Source: Methanococcoides vulcani (GTDB taxonomy: Archaea > Halobacteriota > Methanosarcinia > Methanosarcinales > Methanosarcinaceae). Taken from it: DNA of 64,000 nt. Shown here one piece after another: positions 28,753 to 36,906 of the stretch. Every line of letters starts with the position of its first letter. The first letter of the stretch is position 1. A model generated the notes under the pieces. The model saw nothing but the letters and a program-made list of their open reading frames with translations, was not told the origin of the DNA and searched no databases. The position numbers were made by a program, and so were the translations under genes. Location of the stretch: positions 359,074-423,073 of the forward strand of contig NZ_FOHQ01000002.1 of the NCBI RefSeq assembly GCF_900111645.1, read 5' to 3'.

Positions 28753-28780
28753 ATTTTGTTCAGGTTGAATAGTGCCTTCT
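28748..28780 (+). terminator. Terminator after the receiver gene
   Basis: CCTGAA, loop, TTCAGG overlaps the stop codon and is followed by a T-rich stretch. Confidence 0.5.
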
Positions 28781-28873
28781 CTTTCCTTTTCCACATATGT
28801 TCTTTATTTTTTGCACAATTTATTATTTTTTGCACATATGAGGGGTGCAATTCGATTTTATTGTATTTTCCCC

Positions 28874-28909
28874 CAAACGGTTATTCACCGTTTGCGTCTA
28901 CTTTTTTTT
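28874..28909 (+). terminator. Hairpin plus T-run in the 28.8-29.0 kb spacer
   Basis: CAAACGGT (28874-28881) pairs with ACCGTTTG (28887-28894), and a run of eight T follows at 28902-28909. It has terminator form but lies 120 bases beyond the receiver gene, so it may end a separate short transcript or be a second terminator. Confidence 0.45.
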
Positions 28910-29081
28910 AGTCTTTAAAGGTATTGTCCTAACAACATATCGGAATCTATATATACAACATCATCTTTTAGGAAAAAACACTTCTAAATAACAAAACGAG
29001 TCGCGGTTTGTGTATATACGATACCGGTTGACTTCTCAACCTCTGTCGCATGCTTAGCCCCCTCATTGAGCGTGATAAAAA

Positions 29082-29258
29082 ATGGTAGAAATAGAAGATG
29101 TTATTATTGGAGCTTTTGCATTTGCAGGAATAGCAACACTGGTCATTTATGTACTTACAAATCCTGGTGGAATGATCCCTCTAAACCTTCAGGATGTTGC
29201 AGTTGGTTCTTTCGTCGTCTTTGCACTGAGCAAAGTGTCCTTCCTGTCAAGTCTTTGA
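29082..29258 (+). CDS. Small membrane protein (58 residues)
   Basis: ATG 29082 opens 58 codons: MVEIEDVIIGAFAFAGIATL, one clear membrane helix (residues 7-25), then TNPGGMIPLNLQDV and a second hydrophobic stretch (residues 39-49). GTGAT lies just upstream, with TATA-like elements at about 28948 and 29011. A hairpin at 29273-29296 follows. I do not recognise the family. The G/A-rich first helix suggests helix packing. Confidence 0.55.
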   Translation: MVEIEDVIIGAFAFAGIATLVIYVLTNPGGMIPLNLQDVAVGSFVVFALSKVSFLSSL

Positions 29259-29272
29259 TGGTGGGGCACCTT

Positions 29273-29296
29273 CCTCCATATGCTGACGTATGGAGG
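29273..29296 (+). terminator. Hairpin after the 58-residue gene
   Basis: CCTCCATA (29273-29280) pairs perfectly with TATGGAGG (29289-29296). A T-rich stretch comes 20 bases later, so termination is only possible, not clear. Confidence 0.35.
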
Positions 29297-29470
29297 GCCA
29301 AGCCTACTCCATCGTATCTTTTGCTTTTAATGATCATATACTTGCATTTATTCCCTGTTTTATTCGCTTTGTTTTTCCGTTCTGATAACCTGACCTTCCC
29401 TGGCCGAACGCAGAATTTAAGTTATATCCTTCATTGATATGTCCAAAGATCTGTTCCTGGAGGTTGCCCT

Positions 29471-29623
29471 GTGAGTACTAATTGTTGTGATGTCTGTAAG
29501 GTCTATGAAGAATGTTCAAAGCTTGGGCTAAAGGATACTGTGAACGATCTGAAAGACAAGAGGCTGGCAGCGTGTTTGTATGCATGTGAGTTGGAGTATC
29601 GGAAAGTAGTTGATGGCGAATAA
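29471..29623 (+). CDS. Small cysteine-rich protein (50 residues)
   Basis: GTG 29471 lies 6 bases after a perfect GGAGGT. It opens a 50-residue protein with six cysteines: C5, C6, C9 and C15 in the first third, and C35 and C39 near the end (CLYAC), separated by a charged helix (KDTVNDLKDKRL). The spacing suggests zinc or Fe-S binding. There is no signal peptide or membrane helix. I do not recognise the family. The opposite-strand frame through this region is a shadow. Confidence 0.6.
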   Translation: MSTNCCDVCKVYEECSKLGLKDTVNDLKDKRLAACLYACELEYRKVVDGE

Positions 29624-29749
29624 CTTTTCTCATTATCAAAATTTAGGTTATTGCAATATACAGTAATATGTGCACATTGCTCTTTGGTTAAGGTGCTGCA
29701 AAAAGAGGTAAGTAGTATTCCGGTGGGGCTAATATCCAGTACAAATATC

Positions 29750-30070
29750 TTATTTCCAGTAGCTTTCCACATAGGATTCTGTTTGCTGGATGTATGGGGT
29801 GACGCATCTTAGTAAAAATGGAACTATCATGATCGTAGCTATCACGTTTTCCGTAAACCATCCTTCAAAGGCCAGAAAGAGTTCCTCATAAGGGATAATT
29901 CCATTGATCGCCAGCATATATGAGTCCCATGAGGCACCTCTGAGGTTGTTTAGGAAGGCTGCAAAGACAAAGAAGCAGGCAACATCCCTTCTTTTCCTTA
30001 GTCTTAAGTTCACTTTAAAATAGCTGAATGCAACAAGTGGTATAAGCTCCTGCCATAAGTCTGCAAGGGG
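29750..30070 (-). pseudogene. 5'-truncated membrane protein remnant
   Basis: The minus strand from 30070 to 29750 encodes PLADLWQELIPLVAFSYFK, then an Arg/Lys-rich turn, then two hydrophobic segments (CFFVFAAFLNNLRGASW and ENVIATIMIVPFLLRCVTPY). This looks like the last third of a polytopic membrane protein. An in-frame TGA (30071-30073) precedes it with no start, and the only start inside (GTG 30013) leaves out conserved-looking sequence. It is therefore probably a decayed gene. The family is not identified; an MASE1-like sensor module is a guess. Confidence 0.45.
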
Positions 30071-30084
30071 TCATATAAGGTTCA

Positions 30085-30351
30085 TTATTTCTTCATTTTA
30101 TTGCTCATGACCCAGAATACTATTGTACCTATTATCGCACCTATTATTGCACCTGCTACCGTGTAGTTAAATGATGCTTCTGCTATTGGTATCAACATCT
30201 CGTCTAAGCCGCTTAGATCTGCTCCCCTTGTCATGACTACGCCGAATGGGAGCTGGCCTATTTGTGGGGCTTCCGGTCTTAGTAAATATGCAATTAATGC
30301 GCCGATCAGCGTTCCTGCTAAGGGTAGCTGTGTTATTTGCTTTTGGTCCAT
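30085..30351 (-). CDS. Small two-helix membrane protein (88 residues)
   Basis: A complete 88-residue frame with two membrane helices: LAGTLIGALIAYLL near the N-terminus and TVAGAIIGAIIGTIVFWVM near the C-terminus. They are joined by a loop with PEAPQIGQLPFGVVMTRGAD, and the protein ends NKMKK. AGAGAT precedes the ATG. Both helices have Gly-x-x-x-Gly-like spacing, which suggests an oligomeric membrane protein. The function is unknown. It sits immediately upstream of the truncated membrane gene on the same strand. Confidence 0.6.
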   Translation of the reverse strand: MDQKQITQLPLAGTLIGALIAYLLRPEAPQIGQLPFGVVMTRGADLSGLDEMLIPIAEASFNYTVAGAIIGAIIGTIVFWVMSNKMKK

Positions 30352-30551
30352 TGTATCTCTCTTTGGTCATGTTGTTTTAATACGTTTTTTGGTAAATGTT
30401 ATAGTTGTGTGCTTAATATATTTTTGCTGTCAGAAATCTCTGGATCTGATCTACAGGACAAACTGATCTCATGAAGTGGGAAATCATATTAAAAATAGAT
30501 TTATCTCTATATACATTAAGTCCAAAAAGAGTGGGATTATAAAAAAGTTAG

Positions 30552-30629
30552 TGGTGCTCCGATGGGGATTCGAACCCCAGTCACAGGAGTGAGAGTCCTG
30601 AATGATTGGCCGTGCTACACTATCGGAGC
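30552..30629 (-). tRNA. tRNA-Glu (CTC), 3' CCA encoded
   Basis: The minus strand gives acceptor GCTCCGA/TCGGAGC, a D-loop with GTGTAGCACGGCC, anticodon stem-loop CAGGA-CTCTCAC-TCCTG (anticodon CTC) and T-loop GGTTCGAATCC. CCA follows the discriminator A in the genome, then a T-run ends the transcript. There is no intron. Confidence 0.95.
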
Positions 30630-30715
30630 ACACGGTTTTAGTGCGTTTTAGCATCCCCTAAAAGCAATCAATTATATTTATACTTATCGTCTAAAAAGGT
30701 AGTTGGAAGTTCGCT

Positions 30716-31963
30716 TTAAGCGAACATTCCGGCTGGTACGTTTACTTCTTCTTCTGATACGACCTTTTCGAATGCGTCGAGGAGATCTTTCATGGTGATC
30801 ATGTCGCCTCTTCTTCTCAGGACGAACATGCCTGCTTCCTTGACTATTACATTCAGGTCAGCACCACTCAGGCCGTCGGTCATGTTTGCGATCTTGGCGA
30901 GATCGAGACCTTCTTCGAGGGTCATTTTCCTTGTGTGGATCTTCAGGATCTCTTCCCTTGCTTTCTCGTCAGGCAGCGGCACTTCGATTATACGGTCGAA
31001 CCTGCCAGGACGCAGGAGTGCGGGGTCAAGCAGGTCGATCCTGTTAGTTGCTGCCATTATCTTTACATTGCCGCTGGGGTCGAATCCGTCCATCTCTGCC
31101 AGAAGTTGCAACATTGTGCGGTTCACTTCTGCAGAACCTGTTGTGCCGTCGTGGGTACGCATGCCTCCGACTGCATCTATCTCGTCGATGAACAGTATTG
31201 ATGGGGACTTTTCCCTTGCAAGCTGGAACACGTCCTTAACAAGTCTTGCGCCCTCTCCGATGAACTTCTGCACGAGGTCTGAACCTGACATGCGGATGAA
31301 TGTGGCATTTGCTCTTGATGCAACCGCCTTTGCTATCAGGGTCTTACCTGTTCCCGGATTTCCGTACAGGAGAACTCCGCTTGGAGGTTCTATTCCGATG
31401 TTCTCGAAAAGTTCCGGTTCTGTCAGTGGAAGTTCAACTGATTCGATGACTTCCTTGAGGACATCGTCAAGGCCACCGATCATGTCGTAGTCGATGCCTG
31501 GGGAATTGATAAGTTCCATGACCTGGGCACGTACGTCTGCTGCCTTACTGATCGTGGATATGATGGAAAACGCTGCGTTAATACTCACGCGCATGCCTGG
31601 TTCAATGATGCCCTGCATCCCTGGCGGCACCCTTGTCATAACCTCCTGGTTGTTGCCATGCTGTCTCAGAAGCACCATGTCGTCTTCTATCTCCATGACA
31701 CTAGCAATGAACAGTGGTGGTGTGGTGAGGTGGTCCAATTGCTCCTTCAGTTTTTCGATCTCTGAAAGGTACTTGTTAGCCATCATATTGGCTTCAAGGA
31801 GCTTTGCTTTCATAGTTTCGTTCTGGACCTTCAGGACCTCATTCTCGTTGAGTATCGACTGGACGTCCATGTCTTCAACTTTTTCTGCTTCGCGGGTTAC
31901 TTTGTCGGTATTCATATCCGACACATCATTTCCCGTTGATGATCCTGCACTTACGTCGGTCAT
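30716..31963 (-). CDS. pan: Proteasome-activating nucleotidase PAN
   Basis: A 415-residue AAA+ ATPase that unfolds substrates for the archaeal 20S proteasome. An N-terminal coiled coil (residues 30-75) is followed by an OB domain, Walker A GNPGTGKT, Walker B SILFIDEIDAVGG, the second region of homology ATNRIDLLDPALLRPGRFDR and a C-terminal helical domain. The last residues are GMFA, so the expected hydrophobic-Tyr-any (HbYX) gate-opening motif is hydrophobic-Phe-Ala here. AAGGA precedes ATG 31963. It is a single-gene unit, with tRNA-Glu downstream. Confidence 0.96.
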   Translation of the reverse strand: MTDVSAGSSTGNDVSDMNTDKVTREAEKVEDMDVQSILNENEVLKVQNETMKAKLLEANMMANKYLSEIEKLKEQLDHLTTPPLFIASVMEIEDDMVLLRQHGNNQEVMTRVPPGMQGIIEPGMRVSINAAFSIISTISKAADVRAQVMELINSPGIDYDMIGGLDDVLKEVIESVELPLTEPELFENIGIEPPSGVLLYGNPGTGKTLIAKAVASRANATFIRMSGSDLVQKFIGEGARLVKDVFQLAREKSPSILFIDEIDAVGGMRTHDGTTGSAEVNRTMLQLLAEMDGFDPSGNVKIMAATNRIDLLDPALLRPGRFDRIIEVPLPDEKAREEILKIHTRKMTLEEGLDLAKIANMTDGLSGADLNVIVKEAGMFVLRRRGDMITMKDLLDAFEKVVSEEEVNVPAGMFA

Positions 31964-32423
31964 GTTTCGTCCTTATAAACATCATGTAATATAAAAGCAA
32001 CTGACTGGGGCAATAATGCTTTGTGCGGCAGGTGTTCGGATCGCGTCTGGATCTATTTTTATTTGTTTTTACGACTTTATTTTTAATTTAAAGTATTTTT
32101 ATGCATTTTATGTAGTTAATAATCATTAATAATTTTTATTTTATCTTATGGTGGCTTAATAACTTTTTATTTTACTTTTAGGTAGATAATCTCAGCAAAA
32201 AATGTATGAAAACAAACCCCCTTACTTCCACTGGAGTATTCCCTAGAATATGTTGTGATTCCGGATTTTCTTGTTTTTAGACAAGTAATGTGGATGTTTT
32301 TTAAAGCGTTTTTATATGCCTATTTTTGAAAATAAGTATTTTAAAACCTTTAATTTAGTATAATACATATAATGACTTATATTTTAATGCCAACTTTTAT
32401 ATATCATTAAGTATAATGGATGT

Positions 32424-32467
32424 ATTGCAGTTCAAAGCAATTGTACTATCGCAGTACAAATCGATTG
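32424..32467 (+). repeat. Imperfect tandem 20-base repeat, period 24
   Basis: ATTGCAGTTCAAAGCAATTG (32424-32443) and ATCGCAGTACAAATCGATTG (32448-32467) match at 16 of 20 bases. They lie just downstream of a TATA-like TTTTATATAT (about 32394). The position fits an operator of the downstream winged-helix gene. The rest of the AT-rich spacer from 31964 shows no gene. Confidence 0.45.
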
Positions 32468-32501
32468 CATGAAACTGTATTCACATAAAAGCTGAGCCAT
32501 T

Positions 32502-32552
32502 ATCTGAGGGGATGGATGGTTTGTGAATCCACCGATCTGAGGGGATGGATGG
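32502..32552 (+). repeat. Duplicated ribosome site and start, with 4-codon leader ORF
   Basis: ATCTGAGGGGATGGATGG occurs twice (32502-32519 and 32535-32552). The second copy holds the ribosome site and the start codon of the winged-helix gene. The first copy offers the same ribosome site and an ATG that reads Met-Asp-Gly-Leu and stops at TGA. The short leader ORF could compete for ribosomes, or may be a harmless duplication. Confidence 0.55.
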
Positions 32553-33429
32553 ATACGCTGCAGAGGCGCAGAAGATGAAGATTCGGCTCGAAATAATCGA
32601 TGACGAAGGAAAAGAAAACACCAGTATTGAATTTGCTGGTGAGAACGTAAAAGAACGGGTTATCAAGTTTATTGATACATTAGAAGAGGCGCAACCTCGT
32701 TCGACCGGTTCTTCATCCTCCTATCTGCAATCTGAACAAAACGTTCAGCAACTGTTTTCACAACAAACTTCCGCGTCAACTCCGGAAACTGTTGTTTCAC
32801 AACCTCCACAGGTTGTACCACCACAATACTATCCTGTATCTGTGATGCCAGTTCCACAACAAGCACAGCCTTATTGCCAGCCTGTGCAGATGCCGGTTCA
32901 ACAAGCTCAACAGTACCCGCAGTACTACGTGCCTGTGAACCAGCAAACAGTTAATCCGACTGTGAATCCTGTGGTGAACCAGCCGGTTTGTTATCAACAA
33001 CCAGTACAACCGCAGCAAGCGACTGTATCTTCTGGTAACTTTGCTCCTGTTCGTCCAGTTCAGGGTGCTATGACGGAACAACAGGTTCCACAGGTTAACA
33101 ACAATGCTGTATCGAACGTACCACTTCGCGACAAGGTAAGTAATTCAAAGCTTACGATCAATGAAAGGCTTGAGCTTTTCCTGAAGTACGAGCATCCTCG
33201 TGAATGGTCCACTTCACAACAGATCCAGCAGAACTATGAGCGTGTTTACGGTGAGATCAAGCTAAGCACAGTTTCTACATATCTCTCCCGTATGTATCGC
33301 AAGAACCTTCTGGAACGCCGTGGTAACCGCACACAGCGTGAATATCTCTACATCGGTGACAGGGAAGAGGTTGCTGCCCAGGCAGCACCGCAGGGATATG
33401 CTCCTGTCTGGCAGATGCAGAGGGTATAA
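32545..33429 (+). CDS. Gln/Pro-rich winged-helix protein
   Basis: A 294-residue protein in three parts. Residues 10-55 are a small N-terminal domain (MKIRLEIIDDEGKENTSIEF...KFIDTLEE). Residues 56-200 form a low-complexity linker very rich in Gln, Pro and Val. Residues 200-275 look like a winged helix (TINERLELFLKYEHPREWSTSQQIQQNYERVYG...STVSTYLSRMYRKNLLERRG). A transcription or chromatin role is likely. ATG 32575 (MKIRL) is an alternative start. The linker is unusual for a methanogen. Two DUF131 genes follow closely, probably in the same transcript. Confidence 0.7.
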   Translation: MDGYAAEAQKMKIRLEIIDDEGKENTSIEFAGENVKERVIKFIDTLEEAQPRSTGSSSSYLQSEQNVQQLFSQQTSASTPETVVSQPPQVVPPQYYPVSVMPVPQQAQPYCQPVQMPVQQAQQYPQYYVPVNQQTVNPTVNPVVNQPVCYQQPVQPQQATVSSGNFAPVRPVQGAMTEQQVPQVNNNAVSNVPLRDKVSNSKLTINERLELFLKYEHPREWSTSQQIQQNYERVYGEIKLSTVSTYLSRMYRKNLLERRGNRTQREYLYIGDREEVAAQAAPQGYAPVWQMQRV

Positions 33430-33458
33430 CTTTTATTGATCTGGGCAAATTGTTTCCT

Positions 33459-33704
33459 ATGAGGTCGGCAAATGATGATCTTCAACTTGGTTTTCTGTTA
33501 ATTGTTCTCGGCCTTTTCCTTGTTTTTACAGGTATGATGGTGACTGCTATTACCTCCGCAGGAAAAGGTGACTTCGGGGGTTTTGTGATGATAGGTCCGA
33601 TACCTACCGCATTTGGCTCATCTTCAGAGGCTACCAGCACCATGATGTGGGTCGGACTTCTTATTGCCCTGATCTATGTTCTCATGTGGAGGCGAAGATC
33701 ATGA
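33459..33704 (+). CDS. DUF131/TIGR00304 membrane protein
   Basis: An 81-residue two-helix membrane protein with a GFLLIVLGLFLVFTGMM helix, the family motif GGFVMIGPIPTAFGS, then MMWVGLLIALIYVLMW and Arg-rich MWRRRS. TIGR00304 is an archaeal family of unknown function that often occurs in pairs. Its TGA overlaps the start of the second copy (ATGA), so the two are translated together. Confidence 0.82.
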   Translation: MRSANDDLQLGFLLIVLGLFLVFTGMMVTAITSAGKGDFGGFVMIGPIPTAFGSSSEATSTMMWVGLLIALIYVLMWRRRS

Positions 33705-34063
33705 TCGGTGTTATTATAGTCGTAACGGGAATCGTGCTGATCATTCTGGGGTATCTTTTCACATTGTCTGGTTCCCGAAAACTGTCAGGTGGCTCTGTCG
33801 GACAGGATCAACAAGACCAACAGTATCAAAAGGATCTGCAGTATCAACAACGTGACGACAGATCAGATTACGATGCAGGTATTCGTCCTGAATACTTTGG
33901 TGAGGTTCGGACAGATACTGACAGTCGATCCTTTGTGAAAGGCGGTGGTGTGGTTATGATAGGTCAGATTTCTATAATCTTTGGCAGCGACAGGAAAAGC
34001 TTAGAGATCGCTATTATCCTTGCTATCATTCTGATGTTGCTATGGTTCGTACTGTTTCGCTGA
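33701..34063 (+). CDS. DUF131/TIGR00304 membrane protein, second copy
   Basis: A 120-residue paralogue with helix 1 (IGVIIVVTGIVLIILGYLF), then a Gln/Asp-rich insert of about 55 residues (QDQQDQQYQKDLQYQQ), then the family motif KGGGVVMIGQISIIFGSD and helix 2 (IAIILAIILMLLWFVLF). The insert is absent from the shorter neighbour and resembles the Gln-rich linker of the winged-helix protein upstream. The start overlaps the stop of the first copy. Confidence 0.8.
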   Translation: MIGVIIVVTGIVLIILGYLFTLSGSRKLSGGSVGQDQQDQQYQKDLQYQQRDDRSDYDAGIRPEYFGEVRTDTDSRSFVKGGGVVMIGQISIIFGSDRKSLEIAIILAIILMLLWFVLFR

Positions 34064-34194
34064 TCTTGCAGATGGATACTGTAGACGAAATGTTGTAAAC
34101 ATGTAATTACGTGTTCACCTCATGTTGTATTGTGAATAGGGTCAAAGTGTCGCACACATACGTTTATAGATATTCACAGACATATTACAGAGTG

Positions 34195-36177
34195 ATGAGC
34201 AGTTTTAAGCTTGTATCTGAATATGAGCCAAAAGGCGACCAGCCAGAAGCTATCAGAAAGCTGGTAGAAGGTCTGGACAAGGGATTAAAACATCAGGTAT
34301 TGTTGGGTGTGACCGGGTCCGGTAAGACATTCACAGTTGCAAATGTTATTCAGAAAGTACAGAAGCCTACGCTTGTAATTGCTCATAACAAAACCCTGGC
34401 AGCTCAGTTATTCTCGGAGTTCAGGGAGTTCTTCCCTGATAATGCCGTGGAATATTTTGTCAGCTATTATGATTACTACCAGCCTGAAGCTTATCTTCCG
34501 ACTACCGATACTTACATCGAAAAGGATTCCTCTGTGAACGAGGAGATCGACAGGTTGAGGCTTTCAGCCACAAAATCCCTGATAGAACGCAGGGATGTTA
34601 TTGTTATTTCCAGTGTTTCAAGTATTTACAACATCGGTTCCCCTGAAGAATGGAGGGAGATGTCTGTTGTGCTAAGACCTGGTGAACATATCGAAAGGAA
34701 CGAGTTGTTCGCACGTCTCATCAACATTCAGTATGAGCGCAACGAAATGGACTATGCCAAAGGTACGTTCCGTTCAAAAGGGGATACTGTGGAAGTGTTC
34801 CCTGCACAGGAGAAGCATGGTATCCGTATCGAATTGTTCGGGGATGAGATTGATAGGATATCCTCCTTTGATCCTCTGACCGGCAAGACGCTCGGTGTTG
34901 TGAAGGATGACAACAGCATTGTCATATATCCCGCAAAGCATTTTGTAATGCCTCAGGAAGAGATGGTGCTTGCATTGGACTCTATTGAAGAAGAGCTTGA
35001 GGATCAGATCGCAAAGCTTGAGTCGGAGAACCGGATACTTGAAGCCCAGAGGCTGTTGCAGCGTACGAAATTCGATATGGAGATGATCCGTGAACTGGGA
35101 TACTGCAGCGGTATCGAGAACTATTCCCGTCATTTCGATGGCAGGAGTCCGGGTGATCCTCCGTCCTCTTTGCTTGAATTCTTCCCTGATGATTTCCTTC
35201 TGGTCATCGATGAATCCCATGTGACCATCCCGCAGATAAGAGGGATGCATAATGGTGACCGTGCCAGGAAGGAATCACTGGTCAACTATGGTTTTCGTTT
35301 ACCTTCTGCTTTTGATAATAGACCTTTGAAATACAATGAGTTCCACCAGAGGATAAATCAGGCAATATACGTGTCAGCCACTCCTGCGGACTATGAGCTG
35401 GAGATAAGCGGCGCAGTTGTGGAGCAGATCATCAGGCCGACAGGGCTTGTGGACCCTGAAGTATTCGTGCGCCCTGTGGAGAACCAGATCGACGATCTTA
35501 TCGGGGAGGTCAACAAGGTCACGGACCGCGGCTGGCGCACCCTTGTGACAACCCTTACCAAGCGTATGGCTGAAGACCTGACCGACTATTTGCTGGAAAT
35601 GGGGATCCGGGTGCGGTACATGCATTCGGATATTGATACTCTCATGAGGGCGGAGACCATCCGCGACCTGAGGAAAGGCGAGTTCGATGTTCTTGTCGGT
35701 ATTAATCTTTTGAGGGAAGGTCTTGACATTCCTGAGGTTGCTTTTGTTGCGATCCTTGATGCGGACAAGGAAGGATTCCTGCGTTCAGAGAGGTCGCTGA
35801 TACAGACGATCGGTAGAGCGTCCAGGAATGCGGAAGGGTATGTAATACTGTATGCTGACAATATGACCGGTTCCATGGCAGGTGCCCTGAAGGAATCCGG
35901 CCGCAGGCGTGAGATGCAACTTGCGTATAACGAGGAACATAACATAATCCCGCAGACCATCAGGAAGGCTTTACAGAAAGAGCTTGTAGAAGCAGAATAC
36001 GAGGAAGTGAAGTCCGAGGTCCTGGAGGTTGCAGAGGACCTTTCCGACATGGAGCTTGCCGATATGATCATTGACCTTGAGGCAGAGATGCATTCAGCAG
36101 CGGCAAATCTGGAATTTGAGAAGGCAGCAGCACTAAGGGATCAGATCAAGGAGCTTCGCAGCACATATTCTTTATAA
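34195..36177 (+). CDS. uvrB: UvrB, excinuclease ABC subunit B
   Basis: A 660-residue helicase-like subunit of the UvrABC nucleotide-excision repair system. Walker A is GVTGSGKT. The beta-hairpin region [16 protein letters not shown] inserts between DNA strands. Helicase motifs follow ([41 protein letters not shown]), and the C-terminal UVR domain ([20 protein letters not shown]) binds UvrC. UvrABC is a bacterial system acquired by methanogens; uvrA and uvrC are not in the window. ATG 34195 begins [17 protein letters not shown] as in relatives. Confidence 0.97.
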   Translation: MSSFKLVSEYEPKGDQPEAIRKLVEGLDKGLKHQVLLGVTGSGKTFTVANVIQKVQKPTLVIAHNKTLAAQLFSEFREFFPDNAVEYFVSYYDYYQPEAYLPTTDTYIEKDSSVNEEIDRLRLSATKSLIERRDVIVISSVSSIYNIGSPEEWREMSVVLRPGEHIERNELFARLINIQYERNEMDYAKGTFRSKGDTVEVFPAQEKHGIRIELFGDEIDRISSFDPLTGKTLGVVKDDNSIVIYPAKHFVMPQEEMVLALDSIEEELEDQIAKLESENRILEAQRLLQRTKFDMEMIRELGYCSGIENYSRHFDGRSPGDPPSSLLEFFPDDFLLVIDESHVTIPQIRGMHNGDRARKESLVNYGFRLPSAFDNRPLKYNEFHQRINQAIYVSATPADYELEISGAVVEQIIRPTGLVDPEVFVRPVENQIDDLIGEVNKVTDRGWRTLVTTLTKRMAEDLTDYLLEMGIRVRYMHSDIDTLMRAETIRDLRKGEFDVLVGINLLREGLDIPEVAFVAILDADKEGFLRSERSLIQTIGRASRNAEGYVILYADNMTGSMAGALKESGRRREMQLAYNEEHNIIPQTIRKALQKELVEAEYEEVKSEVLEVAEDLSDMELADMIIDLEAEMHSAAANLEFEKAAALRDQIKELRSTYSL

Positions 36178-36277
36178 AGGCGATTGCACGTATTGTGACT
36201 AAAGCAATACATTTATCCTGCCACTAAGTTTGGGCGAAAAGGTTATATTCTAAAAATGCAAGTTAGGGGATGCAAGT

Positions 36278-36348
36278 GCGCTGATGGTCTAGTGGCATGA
36301 CTGGGGCCTTCCAAGCCCTAAACCCGGGTTCAAATCCCGGTCGGCGCA
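36278..36348 (+). tRNA. tRNA-Gly (TCC)
   Basis: Acceptor GCGCTGA/TCGGCGC (one G-U pair), anticodon stem-loop GGGGC-CTTCCAA-GCCCT with anticodon TCC, and T-arm CCGGGTTCAAATCCCGG. The discriminator is A, CCA is not encoded, and a T-run follows. Confidence 0.95.
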
Positions 36349-36452
36349 TCTCTCTTTTTTTGTTTTAATTGTCCAGTTACGTTAGTGTCTGTTATGTTTG
36401 TTTATTTCTGTTTGTTCATTCTTACTGGATGACTTTCCGTCGTAGTTAAATA

Positions 36453-36469
36453 TTAGTTAGCCTAACTAA
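36453..36469 (+). promoter_or_regulatory. Palindromic operator of the MarR-MATE operon
   Basis: TTAGTTAGCCTAACTAA is a 17-base palindrome symmetric around its centre, ending 6 bases before ATG 36475. It overlaps the expected transcription start, so bound regulator would block initiation. The transcript is probably leaderless. Half-site CTAACTA also occurs upstream of the MarR gene at 10442. Confidence 0.6.
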
Positions 36470-36474
36470 CCATT

Positions 36475-36906
36475 ATGCCTGCACAACTTTCGTTTGAAAA
36501 GGTCGATAAGTACTACCAGAAGATCCTTACGAAAAACGAAAAGCTTGAGAAGTATGCCGATGTGAGTTTTAGTTCTTTCTCTTATCTCATGGTGGTCCGA
36601 TCACTCTCCAACCCCACAATATCGGAACTCGCATCTGCAATGGATGTGAAGAAACCTTCTGCAAGTACTATGGTGAGAAAGCTTGTTGATATGGGTCTGC
36701 TGGAGACCGAACGCTCGGTCAGCGATAAACGTGTCTGCAAGTTGATCCTCTCTGTAGAAGGGAACGAAGTGATCGAACTGGGCAGGTCTGCTGATGATCT
36801 GTTCTTTGGAAAGATCGCGGAGATCCTTGATGACAATGAGTTCGAGGTCTTTGCAGGATTGTGGGAAAAGATAACTTCCAATCTTGAAGGGGAACGTGGG
36901 AAATGA
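36475..36906 (+). CDS. MarR-family transcriptional regulator
   Basis: A 143-residue MarR protein. The winged helix is at about residues 40-105 (PTISELASAMDVKKPSASTMVRKLVDMGLLETERSVSDKRVCKLILSVEG), flanked by dimerisation helices. It overlaps the MATE exporter gene by four bases and is preceded by a palindromic site that overlaps the promoter. It is therefore almost certainly an autoregulator that also controls the exporter. Confidence 0.92.
   Translation: MPAQLSFEKVDKYYQKILTKNEKLEKYADVSFSSFSYLMVVRSLSNPTISELASAMDVKKPSASTMVRKLVDMGLLETERSVSDKRVCKLILSVEGNEVIELGRSADDLFFGKIAEILDDNEFEVFAGLWEKITSNLEGERGK

Noticed and set aside
29503..29772. 89-residue minus-strand ORF
   Set aside because: Shadow of the cysteine-rich 50-residue gene on the plus strand; Ser/Phe-rich composition and no ribosome site.
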